A stretch of 36,172 nt of DNA, from the NCBI GenBank assembly GCA_030619925.1, contig JAUXAL010000043.1, positions 1 through 36,172 of the forward strand. The letters are read 5' to 3'. This DNA comes from Phycisphaerae bacterium. GTDB taxonomy: Bacteria > Planctomycetota > Phycisphaerae > Sedimentisphaerales > Anaerobacaceae. Shown here one piece after another: positions 1 to 7,332 of the stretch (position 1 is its first letter; every line of letters begins with the position of its first letter). The position numbers and the translations under genes are program-made. The notes below the pieces were generated by a model, which was not told the origin of the DNA, made no database searches, and was given only the letters and a program-made list of their open reading frames with translations.

Positions 1-90
1 ACTGCCATCGGCCTGTGTATGGAAGAAGGCAGCACCTTCAAAGCTCTGAACATAGAAGACTCTACTGGTTGTTGTAATTGCGTACTCTAA
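1..90 (+). CDS. C-terminal end of an unidentified protein (cut by window edge)
   Basis: The first frame is open from base 1 to a TAA at 88-90 and gives 29 residues ending in DSTGCCNCVL. The cysteine-rich tail (CCNC) could bind a metal or take part in thiol exchange, but the fragment is too short to assign a family. The gene would continue upstream of the window. It could also be a chance open frame, although the composition looks like coding sequence and the repeat-rich intergenic DNA begins only after the stop. Confidence 0.5.
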   Translation, partial: TAIGLCMEEGSTFKALNIEDSTGCCNCVL

Positions 91-132
91 TACTCAGTAA
101 TTATCCGTCGTTTTATATAGCCCCCATCCCGC

Positions 133-170
133 GCATTTGCATTTCGACATTGGACATTCGCATTCGATAC
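133..170. repeat. Degenerate heptamer tract (gcatttc/gacattg type)
   Basis: Successive 7-base units gcatttc, gacattg, gacattc and gcattcg run in register. It is one of about ten period-7 tracts in the window with unrelated unit sequences. Confidence 0.6.
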
Positions 171-206
171 CTGTCCTCGTGAAAACAGGGATTTGATATT
201 CCCGTC

Positions 207-234
207 GTCATTGCGAGCGCAGCGCGGCAATCTC
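207..234. repeat. GTCATTGCGAG...GGCAATCTC dispersed palindromic repeat
   Basis: Imperfect inverted repeat with ATTGC and GCAAT arms around a GC-rich centre. From memory, very similar sequences are scattered in intergenic DNA of many environmental genomes; no copy count was possible here beyond a weaker partial match at 263-277. Confidence 0.5.
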
Positions 235-285
235 TTCATTTTTGCGGCTTGATTTTTAATATTATTGCGGCAATCTCAATCCCAA

Positions 286-313
286 CTCAAAACTAAACAC
301 TAAAAACTAAATT
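286..313. repeat. Degenerate heptamer tract (actaaac/actaaaa/actaaat)
   Basis: Three or more units of 7 bases with a constant ACTAA core precede the promoter of the TIR gene. Confidence 0.55.
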
Positions 314-315
314 GC

Positions 316-344
316 TTGACAGCAATTTCACTTTACGCTATTTT
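316..344 (+). promoter_or_regulatory. Sigma70-type promoter for the TIR gene
   Basis: TTGACA at 316-321, a 17-base spacer and TATTTT at 339-344. Transcription would start near 351 and leave a leader of about 120 bases that contains a heptamer tract. No other promoter-like pair was noticed between here and the gene. Confidence 0.55.
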
Positions 345-392
345 TTAACCGGCTAAAGACGAACACACCAAGGGGCGCAATACTGCAACGAA

Positions 393-437
393 AAAACTAA
401 ATACTAACGACTAAATACTAACGACTATCGACTAATT
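393..437. repeat. Degenerate heptamer tract (actaaat/actaacg)
   Basis: Units actaaat, actaacg, actaaat, actaacg, actatcg and actaatt run in register with period 7. The tract lies in the predicted 5' leader of the TIR gene. Confidence 0.7.
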
Positions 438-472
438 TGGCCCCGAGCTGTTAAAATGGGAGAGTCTGCTCT

Positions 473-1246
473 GTGAGTAGTGCATTCTTAAGCTATAGCC
501 ATGAAGATAAAGCTTTTGCTCGAAGGCTAGCTGCGGATCTTCGACGCAACGGGCATATTGTTTGGATAGATGAGGGCGAAATCAAAGTTGGTGATTCGCT
601 TATTGAAAAGATCAGAGACGGCATAGACAGGGTTGATTATGTTATAGCTTTAATTTCAAATGCTTCAATCAACAGTCCTTGGGTTAAAAAGGAATTGGAT
701 ATTGCATCAAATCGTGAGATGGAACAAGGTCGAGTTGTGGTATTGCCAGCCATACTAGATGATGTTGACCTACCTGGGTTTCTCAAAGGGAAAATGTATT
801 CAGATTTTTGCGACAAAGCAAACTATCAATCGTCCCTTTCTTCTATTTTGCAGAGTTTGGGACCTGCAAGACCGGCGCCAAAAATTAATCCATCTGAACT
901 TGAACCATTGAAAACGCACATAGCAAACTTGGAGAAAACACTGGATTTTCATCATCGTGAAGCACACAGGAGGGATAAATTAAGAAGGATATCAAGGAGT
1001 CAGGAACTACAAAAGGCAATTGATGAAGATAATAAGATTCACCCAGAACTTGCCCACATAAATAACGAGTATACTTTCGAATGCATGGGAGTACCTATAA
1101 CCATTGGCTATGTATTTCACGCCATTCATAAAGCTTCTTACAAAGGCACACATGTCATTGAGGTAGGATTAACCCTTGAAGATAAGTGGGACAACCTTAC
1201 CCTCATGCTCGAAGCCTATAAGGATTATTTGGAACTCTCCGAATAA
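473..1246 (+). CDS. TIR-domain protein, probable NAD-consuming defence effector
   Basis: Residues 1-130 form a TIR domain. The start FLSYSHEDK is the usual first strand, and SINSPWVKKE around residues 65-74 is the conserved WxxxE segment, with E74 in the position of the catalytic glutamate of NAD-cleaving TIR enzymes. Residues 140-195 are charged and helical, and the last 60 residues match no family I recognise; they may sense the trigger or hold a partner. No membrane segment or signal is seen, so it is cytosolic. The GTG start at 473 has GGGAG at 458-462. The gene converges on an OLD-family nuclease gene only 52 bases away, a pairing that suggests anti-phage defence. Bacterial TIR proteins in such settings deplete NAD or make cyclic ADP-ribose signals. 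The fold assignment is firm; the defence role is inferred. Confidence 0.85.
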   Translation: MSSAFLSYSHEDKAFARRLAADLRRNGHIVWIDEGEIKVGDSLIEKIRDGIDRVDYVIALISNASINSPWVKKELDIASNREMEQGRVVVLPAILDDVDLPGFLKGKMYSDFCDKANYQSSLSSILQSLGPARPAPKINPSELEPLKTHIANLEKTLDFHHREAHRRDKLRRISRSQELQKAIDEDNKIHPELAHINNEYTFECMGVPITIGYVFHAIHKASYKGTHVIEVGLTLEDKWDNLTLMLEAYKDYLELSE

Positions 1247-1298
1247 CTGAGACCCCCACCTATTTTTGCAGACTAAATCGACTTCTTCAACAACCCAT

Positions 1299-3179
1299 CT
1301 ACTCACTCATCGATTCATTTGAAGAAGGTTTAAGCTTATCTGCGTCCTTCTTAATCTCATCAAAAATTTGCATTAAGCACTCATGTTTAGTAACTTCCGA
1401 CCAACTCAATGCCTGTGCAATCCTTCGATTGCATTTTTTTGACACTTCTAAACTCTCTAGTTCCTTACGCATAGACTTTCTGTGATCACAAGCCCAGCTT
1501 TCTACCTTACTTCTCGGCAGCACACTTTTCACAGCCTCTTCGGTAAAGTAGTCCTCTATTTGTCGTCGCTTGGTAAGAATACAGGGTATCCCCAATTTAC
1601 TGCATTTTTCCTTGAGCTTTTTCCTGATTTTTTTCGGTTCCCTACTCCCAGGGTCGCTGTCCCTATCCGCAAATACAATCATGTTCGGCGTAACCCTTTT
1701 GAGCTTCCTTAAATCAAAATCGTCACTGCCGACTTCATCAGCATTAAAGGATTGTACTATCAATAGCAGGTGCTCCAACACGCGTTTTCTCTCTGGCCAC
1801 TTATCTAACCATTCTTCCACGACTCCTGCGCCAGTTTTTCCTTCAACGTAAACAACTATATCCGCCTGTGCCAAATGTCCCGGCCGTGCTCCGATTATTC
1901 CTCCCGCCTCTTGCAAATCATTGTTTGAAAGAGTTCTTCCCATTGCGCTTTTCCCATCTGGATTTGTTATTGCATGCACCGCAATATTACTGCTTGCCCT
2001 TACAAAAACGGGTGATTGTGTCGTAAGGAAAATTACACTATTACCAACGCGCCTTTCTAGTTCAGTGAGTAGTACTTCTTGTGCCCCCGGATGCAAATGG
2101 CTCTCTGGCTCCTCCCACAGGATGCACGCGGTTCTCTGGTGAATTAAAAGGCAGCCAAGAATCAATAGTTGCTCGACTCCACCGCCCATGTTTGCAAGGT
2201 TTACTGTGTTACCGTCCGTCCATTCAAATGCTAACTCTAGCTCTGAGCCACTTTCGCCAGTAAACCTCGGATGTAGCCGACCTATTTCTGGCACTATTCT
2301 TTTAACAAAATCAGCGATCTCTCGAAATGCCCTATAGTTATTTAAGTTTAAGTTGTGTATATAATTCACAAGGTTCGATCCATTTTGATCTAATTCACTA
2401 CACGCCAGCGCGCCCATTATTTCGTTACCGTGTCGATAGGGGCTTACCAAAAATGCCGTGTAGAATGTTTTTAAGATATATTCATAAGCCGGACTCAGTA
2501 AATTAATAATAATGTCACTTGGTCTTCCAGTCAGGGTATTTCCGCCGCCTCCCTCAATTCTTAAATCATTCCCAATACCATGTTTTTCTACCAAGTCTAA
2601 TATTGTTGGATAGACCTCTGGACGCTGCCTTGTAATTAATAGTTGATGTAATGGTATGCCCAACATTCGAGTCCCCGGGCTTTTACTTTCGCTTTCGGCA
2701 ATGAGTATATCAGTCGAGTCTCCTTTACTTTTGTTACTTTTTGTATTTATTGATACTAATCCGAAATTTCCTTGAGGAGGTAGGGCGACAAATTTGAACG
2801 TTAGGCTGGAAAATAAATCATTCTCAAGCTGTGCACTTATAGCCGCGTCCGATAGGTAAGGAGGGTCATGATGTATTTGCCAAGAATCTTTTGCAAGAAT
2901 AAACTGTTTTTTTCTCTCTTCCTTCGATTGCTTGACAGAAATAGATATACTCAATTCAGGTGTCTTATCAAGCCTATCTCGAAAGTATCCGGCCGGTACG
3001 TTGATTGGTTTACCATTGTTGACAGGGCTAAAATATTCATGTAGAAAACTTAGGCACTTCAGAATTGAGGTTTTGCCGGAATTGTTTCGGCCAATGAGCA
3101 CATTAATAGGTTTGACCAGACTTAATTCGACGTGCTCAACCCCCTTGAAATTTTCGATAACAATCTTCGATATTTCCAT
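1299..3179 (-). CDS. OLD-family ATP-dependent endonuclease (AAA ATPase + TOPRIM)
   Basis: The 626-residue protein begins with an SMC/ABC-like ATPase: Walker A GRNNSGKT at 30-37, a signature-like NMGGGVEQ near 330-337, Walker B ACILWEEPE at 351-359 and the TTQSP switch near 386-390. A TOPRIM nuclease domain follows, with VVYVEGKTG (E446) and IVFADRDSD (D505, D507) as metal ligands. This order is that of P2 OLD and of GajA from Gabija. No UvrD-like helicase (GajB) lies beside it; the nearest gene is a convergent TIR gene. It probably cuts or nicks DNA when nucleotide levels fall during infection. A TTGACA-17-TAGTGT promoter lies just upstream. The 100 C-terminal residues are lysine-rich and unassigned. 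The class is sure; belonging to a defence system together with the TIR gene is inferred. Confidence 0.88.
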   Translation of the reverse strand: MEISKIVIENFKGVEHVELSLVKPINVLIGRNNSGKTSILKCLSFLHEYFSPVNNGKPINVPAGYFRDRLDKTPELSISISVKQSKEERKKQFILAKDSWQIHHDPPYLSDAAISAQLENDLFSSLTFKFVALPPQGNFGLVSINTKSNKSKGDSTDILIAESESKSPGTRMLGIPLHQLLITRQRPEVYPTILDLVEKHGIGNDLRIEGGGGNTLTGRPSDIIINLLSPAYEYILKTFYTAFLVSPYRHGNEIMGALACSELDQNGSNLVNYIHNLNLNNYRAFREIADFVKRIVPEIGRLHPRFTGESGSELELAFEWTDGNTVNLANMGGGVEQLLILGCLLIHQRTACILWEEPESHLHPGAQEVLLTELERRVGNSVIFLTTQSPVFVRASSNIAVHAITNPDGKSAMGRTLSNNDLQEAGGIIGARPGHLAQADIVVYVEGKTGAGVVEEWLDKWPERKRVLEHLLLIVQSFNADEVGSDDFDLRKLKRVTPNMIVFADRDSDPGSREPKKIRKKLKEKCSKLGIPCILTKRRQIEDYFTEEAVKSVLPRSKVESWACDHRKSMRKELESLEVSKKCNRRIAQALSWSEVTKHECLMQIFDEIKKDADKLKPSSNESMSE

Positions 3180-3214
3180 ACTTTCCGACCTACAACTCTA
3201 AACCTTCAAACCAC

Positions 3215-3243
3215 ACACTACCCAAACTATCCAGCCATGTCAA
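3215..3243 (-). promoter_or_regulatory. Promoter for the OLD-family nuclease gene
   Basis: Read on the minus strand: TTGACA (3238-3243), 17 bases, TAGTGT (3215-3220). The leader would be about 30 bases. The -35 is perfect and the -10 is weak. Confidence 0.45.
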
Positions 3244-3279
3244 CACTATCATCGAACACCCACCTCTTCGGCCTCCTCT

Positions 3280-3315
3280 AACGACATACGATATACGACA
3301 TACGCAATACGAAAC
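3280..3315. repeat. Degenerate heptamer tract (cgacata/cgatata/cgcaata)
   Basis: Four to five units in period 7 upstream of the nuclease promoter. The core is related to the much longer CAATACG array at 3980-4172. Confidence 0.65.
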
Positions 3316-3366
3316 AAACCCGCAATTCCCGCCAACACATAAAATTCCGCCCGAAGGGCTTCCACA

Positions 3367-3400
3367 ATTTTGCATTTTACATTTTAATCTTTAATTTTCC
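3367..3400. repeat. Degenerate heptamer tract (ttttgca/ttttaca/ttttaat)
   Basis: T-rich 7-base units repeat in register about four times. It lies in the gene-free stretch 3180-4623. Confidence 0.55.
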
Positions 3401-3476
3401 CTCCGCCGCCTGCACGAGTCCGAATCCCTGTATGTTGTAGACAGGGACCCAGTTAGGCAGGGATCCAGATATTTAT

Positions 3477-3497
3477 GTGCTTATGAAGCACTTTTTT
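3477..3497 (+). terminator. Orphan intrinsic terminator
   Basis: Perfect stem GTGCTT-ATG-AAGCAC followed directly by six T residues on the plus strand. No plus-strand gene precedes it; the nuclease gene is on the other strand. A second hairpin, CCCTGT...ACAGGG (3426-3446), stands just upstream, so the pair could be the 3' end of a small RNA. Confidence 0.5.
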
Positions 3498-3713
3498 GGC
3501 CGTTTTTTTGTTGATTAAATCCGTGTTGATGAAAACTTGTTTTCGCCGGCTTCCCAAATGGGGCATTGAAAAATGTCCCGGCGACTGTGGACGAAGCTTC
3601 TGTAGATGCTTGCATCGAACAAAGATTCGGACAAAGGCGCCAAAGCTGGCTAAAAACAAATCAGCGTCAATCTGCGTTAATCTGCGTCTAATTTTTCTTT
3701 GTGCCGGAGCCTG

Positions 3714-3739
3714 TCCGCCGTAGCTTTAGCGAAGGCGGA
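3714..3739. repeat. TCCGCC...GGCGGA palindromic element
   Basis: Arms TCCGCC and GGCGGA enclose a spacer containing TAGCTTTAGC, itself partly self-complementary. A shorter relative (TCCGCC-gta-GGCGGA) occurs at 4248-4262 and a relative with CCTCCG/CGGAGG arms at 36061-36086. Confidence 0.55.
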
Positions 3740-3779
3740 TGTCTTTGTGGCTAATTCTTATCCTGAAATCCACGTCAAG

Positions 3780-3817
3780 CAGACTAAAAACTACGAACTA
3801 TGAACTACGAACTAAAA
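3780..3817. repeat. Degenerate heptamer tract (actacga/actatga)
   Basis: Units actaaaa, actacga, actatga, actacga and actaaaa are in register with period 7. The tract ends about 28 bases before a consensus promoter. Confidence 0.65.
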
Positions 3818-3844
3818 TGCGCGCATTTTATCGCATTTTTGTTC

Positions 3845-3872
3845 TTGACTTTTGCTCGAAATTTGGTATAAT
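3845..3872 (+). promoter_or_regulatory. Strong sigma70-type promoter with no gene behind it
   Basis: TTGACT (3845-3850), 16 bases and TATAAT (3867-3872) is among the best promoter matches in the window. Transcription would start near 3879. No convincing open frame follows, only a GC-rich foldable stretch and then repeats. Confidence 0.55.
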
Positions 3873-3878
3873 ACTAAC

Positions 3879-3946
3879 CGTCATAGAGATGGCAGGCATT
3901 TAGCGGAGAACCGCACGAATCGGGCAAGCCGCCCAAGTCAAAATTA
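3879..3946 (+). ncRNA. Candidate small RNA downstream of orphan promoter
   Basis: The segment after the promoter is markedly richer in GC than its surroundings and can form small hairpins, for example GCGG-agaa-CCGC and GGGC-aagcc-GCCC. It has no start codon with a ribosome site and matches no riboswitch or housekeeping RNA that I recognise. It ends where AT-rich DNA and the heptamer array begin; no terminator is obvious. It could also be the leader of a lost gene. Confidence 0.3.
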
Positions 3947-3979
3947 ATCGTTAGTGAATAGTTAATAACTACTACAAGC

Positions 3980-4172
3980 TACGCGATACTCAATACGCAA
4001 TACGCAATACGAGATATGAGCTACGATCTATGCAATACGCAATACGCGATACGCAATACGAGCTATGAAATACGCAATACGCTGTACGCTAAACGCTATT
4101 TTCTTCCTCGCTATACGCTATACGCAATACGCAATACGAGACGCTATACGCAATACGCGATACGCAATACTC
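3980..4172. repeat. Long CAATACG-type heptamer array
   Basis: About 190 bases made mainly of CAATACG, CTATACG, CGATACG and GAGATATG-like units in period 7, with occasional breaks. Open frames across it (RNTRYAIRNT-like) are translations of the repeat, not genes. There are no unique spacers, so it is not a CRISPR array. Confidence 0.8.
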
Positions 4173-4221
4173 GCCAACCGTCCTCTACATCTGTCGAGAG
4201 TCCTCTACAAATCAGCTCTTT

Positions 4222-4575
4222 TTATGCAAAACAAAGCCAATCTTGTCCGCCGTAGGCGGATTGCAAATGAACGTAAATCTATATAATACAGTGGATTATG
4301 AAAATAAATCCAATTGGACACTTGGTGAAAACAAACCCAATTCAAAGCCAATCAAAGCCAATTTGCCAGAGGGTAAAATTGATGCAAAGTGTGTATTTAC
4401 AAAGGATTATGAAGAAAAATGCGGATAGGGGCTATGAAAAAACAAAGCCAAAACAAAGCCAATTTCAGAAAAGCCAAAATGGACGTAAACTTCTATTTAA
4501 CAAAGGATTATGAAAATAAAACTGCCTTCGGGCTCCGGGAAAACAAAGCCAATCAAAGCCAATTTCAAACGCGAC
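4222..4575 (+). repeat. Dispersed repeat of about 340 bp, copy 1
   Basis: It starts ATGCAAAACAAAGCCAAT and contains three spaced copies of a GGATTATGAARA motif (near 4292, 4405 and 4504) alternating with AAACAAAGCCAA blocks, so it is itself built of repeats. A closely similar copy lies in the opposite orientation at 35655-36001, with the same left end. Reading frames in it (KTNPIQSQ-like peptides) are poor in conserved features and are taken as non-coding. Confidence 0.8.
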
Positions 4576-4593
4576 GACGGTTTTTCTGCTATC

Positions 4594-4622
4594 CAGGCCG
4601 GCGCTGCCGGCCCGCCGAAAAG
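4594..4622. repeat. Double-hairpin palindromic element, intergenic, truncated
   Basis: GGCCGGCGCTGCCGGCC followed by CCGCCG, directly after the 3' end of the NPCBM-PA14 gene. Its hairpin could serve as that gene's transcription stop. It is the same family as the in-frame copies upstream in the operon. Confidence 0.65.
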
Positions 4623-4623
4623 G

Positions 4624-7332
4624 TTACTGTCCTTGCCCCGCCATAACCACTTCAACAATAGCTTTCTTAGCCTCGGCCACGACAGGGCTGTACGGGTAGT
4701 CCTTCGCCATGGCCTCATAAATCACCTTGGCCTGCTCCACGGCCTTGATGCCACACAGCGCCCTTACCTGCCGGACGAGCACCTCCAACTTATAGTAGTT
4801 GCTCAGTTCGAGCTTATTCAACCGCTGAGCCAGATGAAAAGCTATCAGGTGCTCCCCCCTCGCCAGGTGTATATCCAGCCTTACCAGGTTCAGACTCGGC
4901 ATCAGCATCTTCACGGGATCTTCGGCGAGGATGGTCTCAATCTTCTCCATAGCGTAATCCAACTGCACCGGATCGTCCCTGGCCTCAGCCAACAGCCTCG
5001 CGTGCCGCAGCATCCCCATATGCTTGACCTTTTCGCTGGTCTTGCTGCCCTGTTTAGAACTCTCCAGCAGGTTCTCAAGCATCTCTCTCGCTCTTTGCAC
5101 CTCCCCCACAGCTACCAGCGTCTCGGCCCGAATTATCCCAAATCGATGCCCAGCAACGCTGGGTTTCGATCGGACCGGCCTTTGGCCGGCCTCCTTGTCT
5201 AAATCTCTTACCTTCTCGAGCTGGCTTAAAATCTCCCCTGCCTCCTTCACCTTTCCGAAGCACTGCAGCAACAATTCGGCTTGACAAACCATCGCCTGCT
5301 GCTGAACCCGCTTATCTTCGGTCGATTTCTCCCAAAGACCGGTGAAAAGTCTCAATGCTTGCTCATACTGCCGTACCGGAGCCGAGCGCAGGTGCCGGCC
5401 CAGCTCAAAGCAAAAACGCCGGTGCCGGGCCTCTACCACAAGTTCGCCTACCCTTTTCATTAAAGCCGCTACAACTTGCTGCTTCAACTCTGCGCGCTCG
5501 AGTCCATCGGCAAAAGCATACAAATTGACCAGAGCTCCGATAGGTAACCTGCCAAAATCGCTTTCGGATATGGCTTTCTCGAAAGTCTGTATGTTCATCG
5601 GCTCGGGACGGACCTTATCCCACAAAGCGTGAGCGTGAACTTTTTGCGCCACCTCAGCGACCACTTTCCGGTCTTCCAGCACTTCAAATGTCACCGGGCA
5701 CATCCCGGTCCGCAAAAATACATGCTCGATGCTTTGACCCGTCTCGATTTTTCCGTCATCGAATTTCCACCTGTATGAGTATTTGTCGGTTCCTTTTGCT
5801 CTGATTACCTTGAAGCGCATCTGCACCAGAGCCGCCCCGACGGCGGGCTTGGCCAAAGCCGGCGCCCCCGGCCTGTCGTCCAGTCGCCAATCATCGACTA
5901 TCTGCCATTCAAAGCTGCCACCATCTTTGGTTAGCTCATTATATCCAATTGCCGTAGCCACGTAGCGTCCCACAGGCAAAAAATCGCCTCTGGTAATAAG
6001 GCCTAATTTTCCTTTGGGACTTTGCCAGGCAGCCAACGTAAACATTCCTCCCCATGGGATGTAGTTGTGATATTCCAGCTTATGTAGGCCCGGCTCAAGA
6101 CGAATCCGGCCCTGTTTTTGTCCCCTGATCCCGGCCCGGTAGTTGTGTTCGCCGGGCCAGCTCACCACCTCCTTACCGTCAATAAGCAAGTGCGACCCCC
6201 AATTCGACGCCGTGGCGAATATGTACTGACCGGCTTTTTCAGTCTCAAAGAAACCCTTATAGTGATACAGCGCCATACTGCCTTTCTTAGCGTTACCAGA
6301 ACCGAATTCCGGCAGCCGATGAATTGGAAACCCATGGTGAATATTGCCGACCATACTCCTGCCTACCGGCTCGGCGACCTCGTTCCACACTCGCAGCAGC
6401 CCAGGCAGCTTATGGCACTCGGGGTAAATTTTGCTTGTACGTCTTGTCTCCAGGACCAGCCCGGCCTTCGGCTCCCATGCCGAAGGTGTGGATTTATACT
6501 TAGCTGGGGTCCCTTCTTTTGGCACCAGATAAGCGTAGTAGATCACGCTGCCGTGGGAGCTGTCGAAGAGAATTTCCATCGGCTCGCCCCGCCGGGTCCA
6601 AAGAAGCTGGCTGTCGACCCGCTTGCCCATTGAGGTAAAAACTACTGCTTCAAAATCTGTCGGGTCATATCCGGCTGTATATATTTTTGCATAAGATACC
6701 TTCGGATTCTTCCTTTTCAGCAGAAAACCTGCGTTAACCCAGTGTGCCCGCCGGCCCCTCATATTCGAACCGGTTGTTACTAATTTGAGCTCCTTACTTC
6801 CCGATAGTATCCCCACATTAATTTCAACCGGCGGCATCTGTTTGGTCAACGGCCTTGATTTGTACAGTCTTCTCTTATCTGCGTACACCTCAAAGCTGAC
6901 AGACGCATTAGGATCGGCCCTGTCATTAACACCAGCCAACGCCACAAAACGTCCATATTCCTTCTGGTTTTTGTAAACGACAGTCGTAGCCAAGGACACA
7001 GCGATGCCCTTTTTGTAGACTTTTCCGTTCACCCTATGGTATGTGCCGGCCCATTGTCCTTTAGTCTTTGATTTTTTCAAATCCGACGGTCCCTTAGTCG
7101 CCTTCAGGTCAGAGACGTAAACGTCAGGCACCTGCGCGTAACTGTGGTCCTTTTCAATGCGAAACCGCAACGTCGCATCCTCGACGTCCCACGGGACGGA
7201 TCTTCGGATTTCCCCGGCCCAACAGTTGCTGCACAAGAGCAAAGCTGCCGCTGCGGCAAACAACAACCGTCTTATATGCTCTATTGACAACACAATTTTC
7301 AGCATACTGTAACTACATCCAAAATTGTTCAT
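4624..7332 (-). CDS. Secreted NPCBM-PA14-PKD-helical repeat protein, last gene of MoxR operon
   Basis: The 902-residue protein has a hydrophobic export signal (RRLLFAAAAALLLCSNCWA, residues about 21-39), then an NPCBM-like domain (about 40-190), a PA14-like domain (about 335-455, with GQYIFATASNWGSHLLIDG), a PKD-like domain (about 500-575, YRWKFDDG) and a C-terminal half of helical, TPR-like repeats. NPCBM and PA14 usually bind carbohydrate, so it probably sits on the cell surface or in the periplasm and binds glycans or partners of the machine. Its ATG overlaps the preceding stop (ATGA), which implies coupled translation; M10 is an alternative start. Two palindromic elements are read in frame, at 5149-5192 and 5831-5873. 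Domain borders are estimates by eye. Confidence 0.8.
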   Translation of the reverse strand: MNNFGCSYSMLKIVLSIEHIRRLLFAAAAALLLCSNCWAGEIRRSVPWDVEDATLRFRIEKDHSYAQVPDVYVSDLKATKGPSDLKKSKTKGQWAGTYHRVNGKVYKKGIAVSLATTVVYKNQKEYGRFVALAGVNDRADPNASVSFEVYADKRRLYKSRPLTKQMPPVEINVGILSGSKELKLVTTGSNMRGRRAHWVNAGFLLKRKNPKVSYAKIYTAGYDPTDFEAVVFTSMGKRVDSQLLWTRRGEPMEILFDSSHGSVIYYAYLVPKEGTPAKYKSTPSAWEPKAGLVLETRRTSKIYPECHKLPGLLRVWNEVAEPVGRSMVGNIHHGFPIHRLPEFGSGNAKKGSMALYHYKGFFETEKAGQYIFATASNWGSHLLIDGKEVVSWPGEHNYRAGIRGQKQGRIRLEPGLHKLEYHNYIPWGGMFTLAAWQSPKGKLGLITRGDFLPVGRYVATAIGYNELTKDGGSFEWQIVDDWRLDDRPGAPALAKPAVGAALVQMRFKVIRAKGTDKYSYRWKFDDGKIETGQSIEHVFLRTGMCPVTFEVLEDRKVVAEVAQKVHAHALWDKVRPEPMNIQTFEKAISESDFGRLPIGALVNLYAFADGLERAELKQQVVAALMKRVGELVVEARHRRFCFELGRHLRSAPVRQYEQALRLFTGLWEKSTEDKRVQQQAMVCQAELLLQCFGKVKEAGEILSQLEKVRDLDKEAGQRPVRSKPSVAGHRFGIIRAETLVAVGEVQRAREMLENLLESSKQGSKTSEKVKHMGMLRHARLLAEARDDPVQLDYAMEKIETILAEDPVKMLMPSLNLVRLDIHLARGEHLIAFHLAQRLNKLELSNYYKLEVLVRQVRALCGIKAVEQAKVIYEAMAKDYPYSPVVAEAKKAIVEVVMAGQGQ
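5149..5192. repeat. In-frame double-hairpin element (NPCBM-PA14 gene, copy a)
   Basis: Hairpins CCCAGC-aac-GCTGGG and CCGGCC-ttt-GGCCGG surround a CGATCG-type centre. It is translated as AGQRPVRSKPSVAG between two helices of the C-terminal repeats. Confidence 0.75.
5831..5873. repeat. In-frame double-hairpin element (NPCBM-PA14 gene, copy b)
   Basis: The GCC-rich hairpins around GGCCAAAG read as PGAPALAKPAVGAA, just before the PKD-like domain. More diverged than most copies: the TGATCA centre is lost. Confidence 0.6.

Noticed and set aside
3980-4172. Possible CRISPR array or genes (frames reading RNTRYAIRNT)
   Set aside because: The repeats are contiguous 7-base units without unique spacers, and open frames follow from the repeat itself; there are no ribosome sites or cas genes.
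4510-5202. Plus-strand frame of 230 residues
   Set aside because: It starts in the dispersed repeat and runs antisense to the NPCBM-PA14 gene, whose domains are clear; no conserved features.
6460-6492. Possible further palindromic element in the NPCBM-PA14 gene
   Set aside because: GCCGAAGG/CCTTCGGC words pair, but the characteristic centre and second hairpin are absent.
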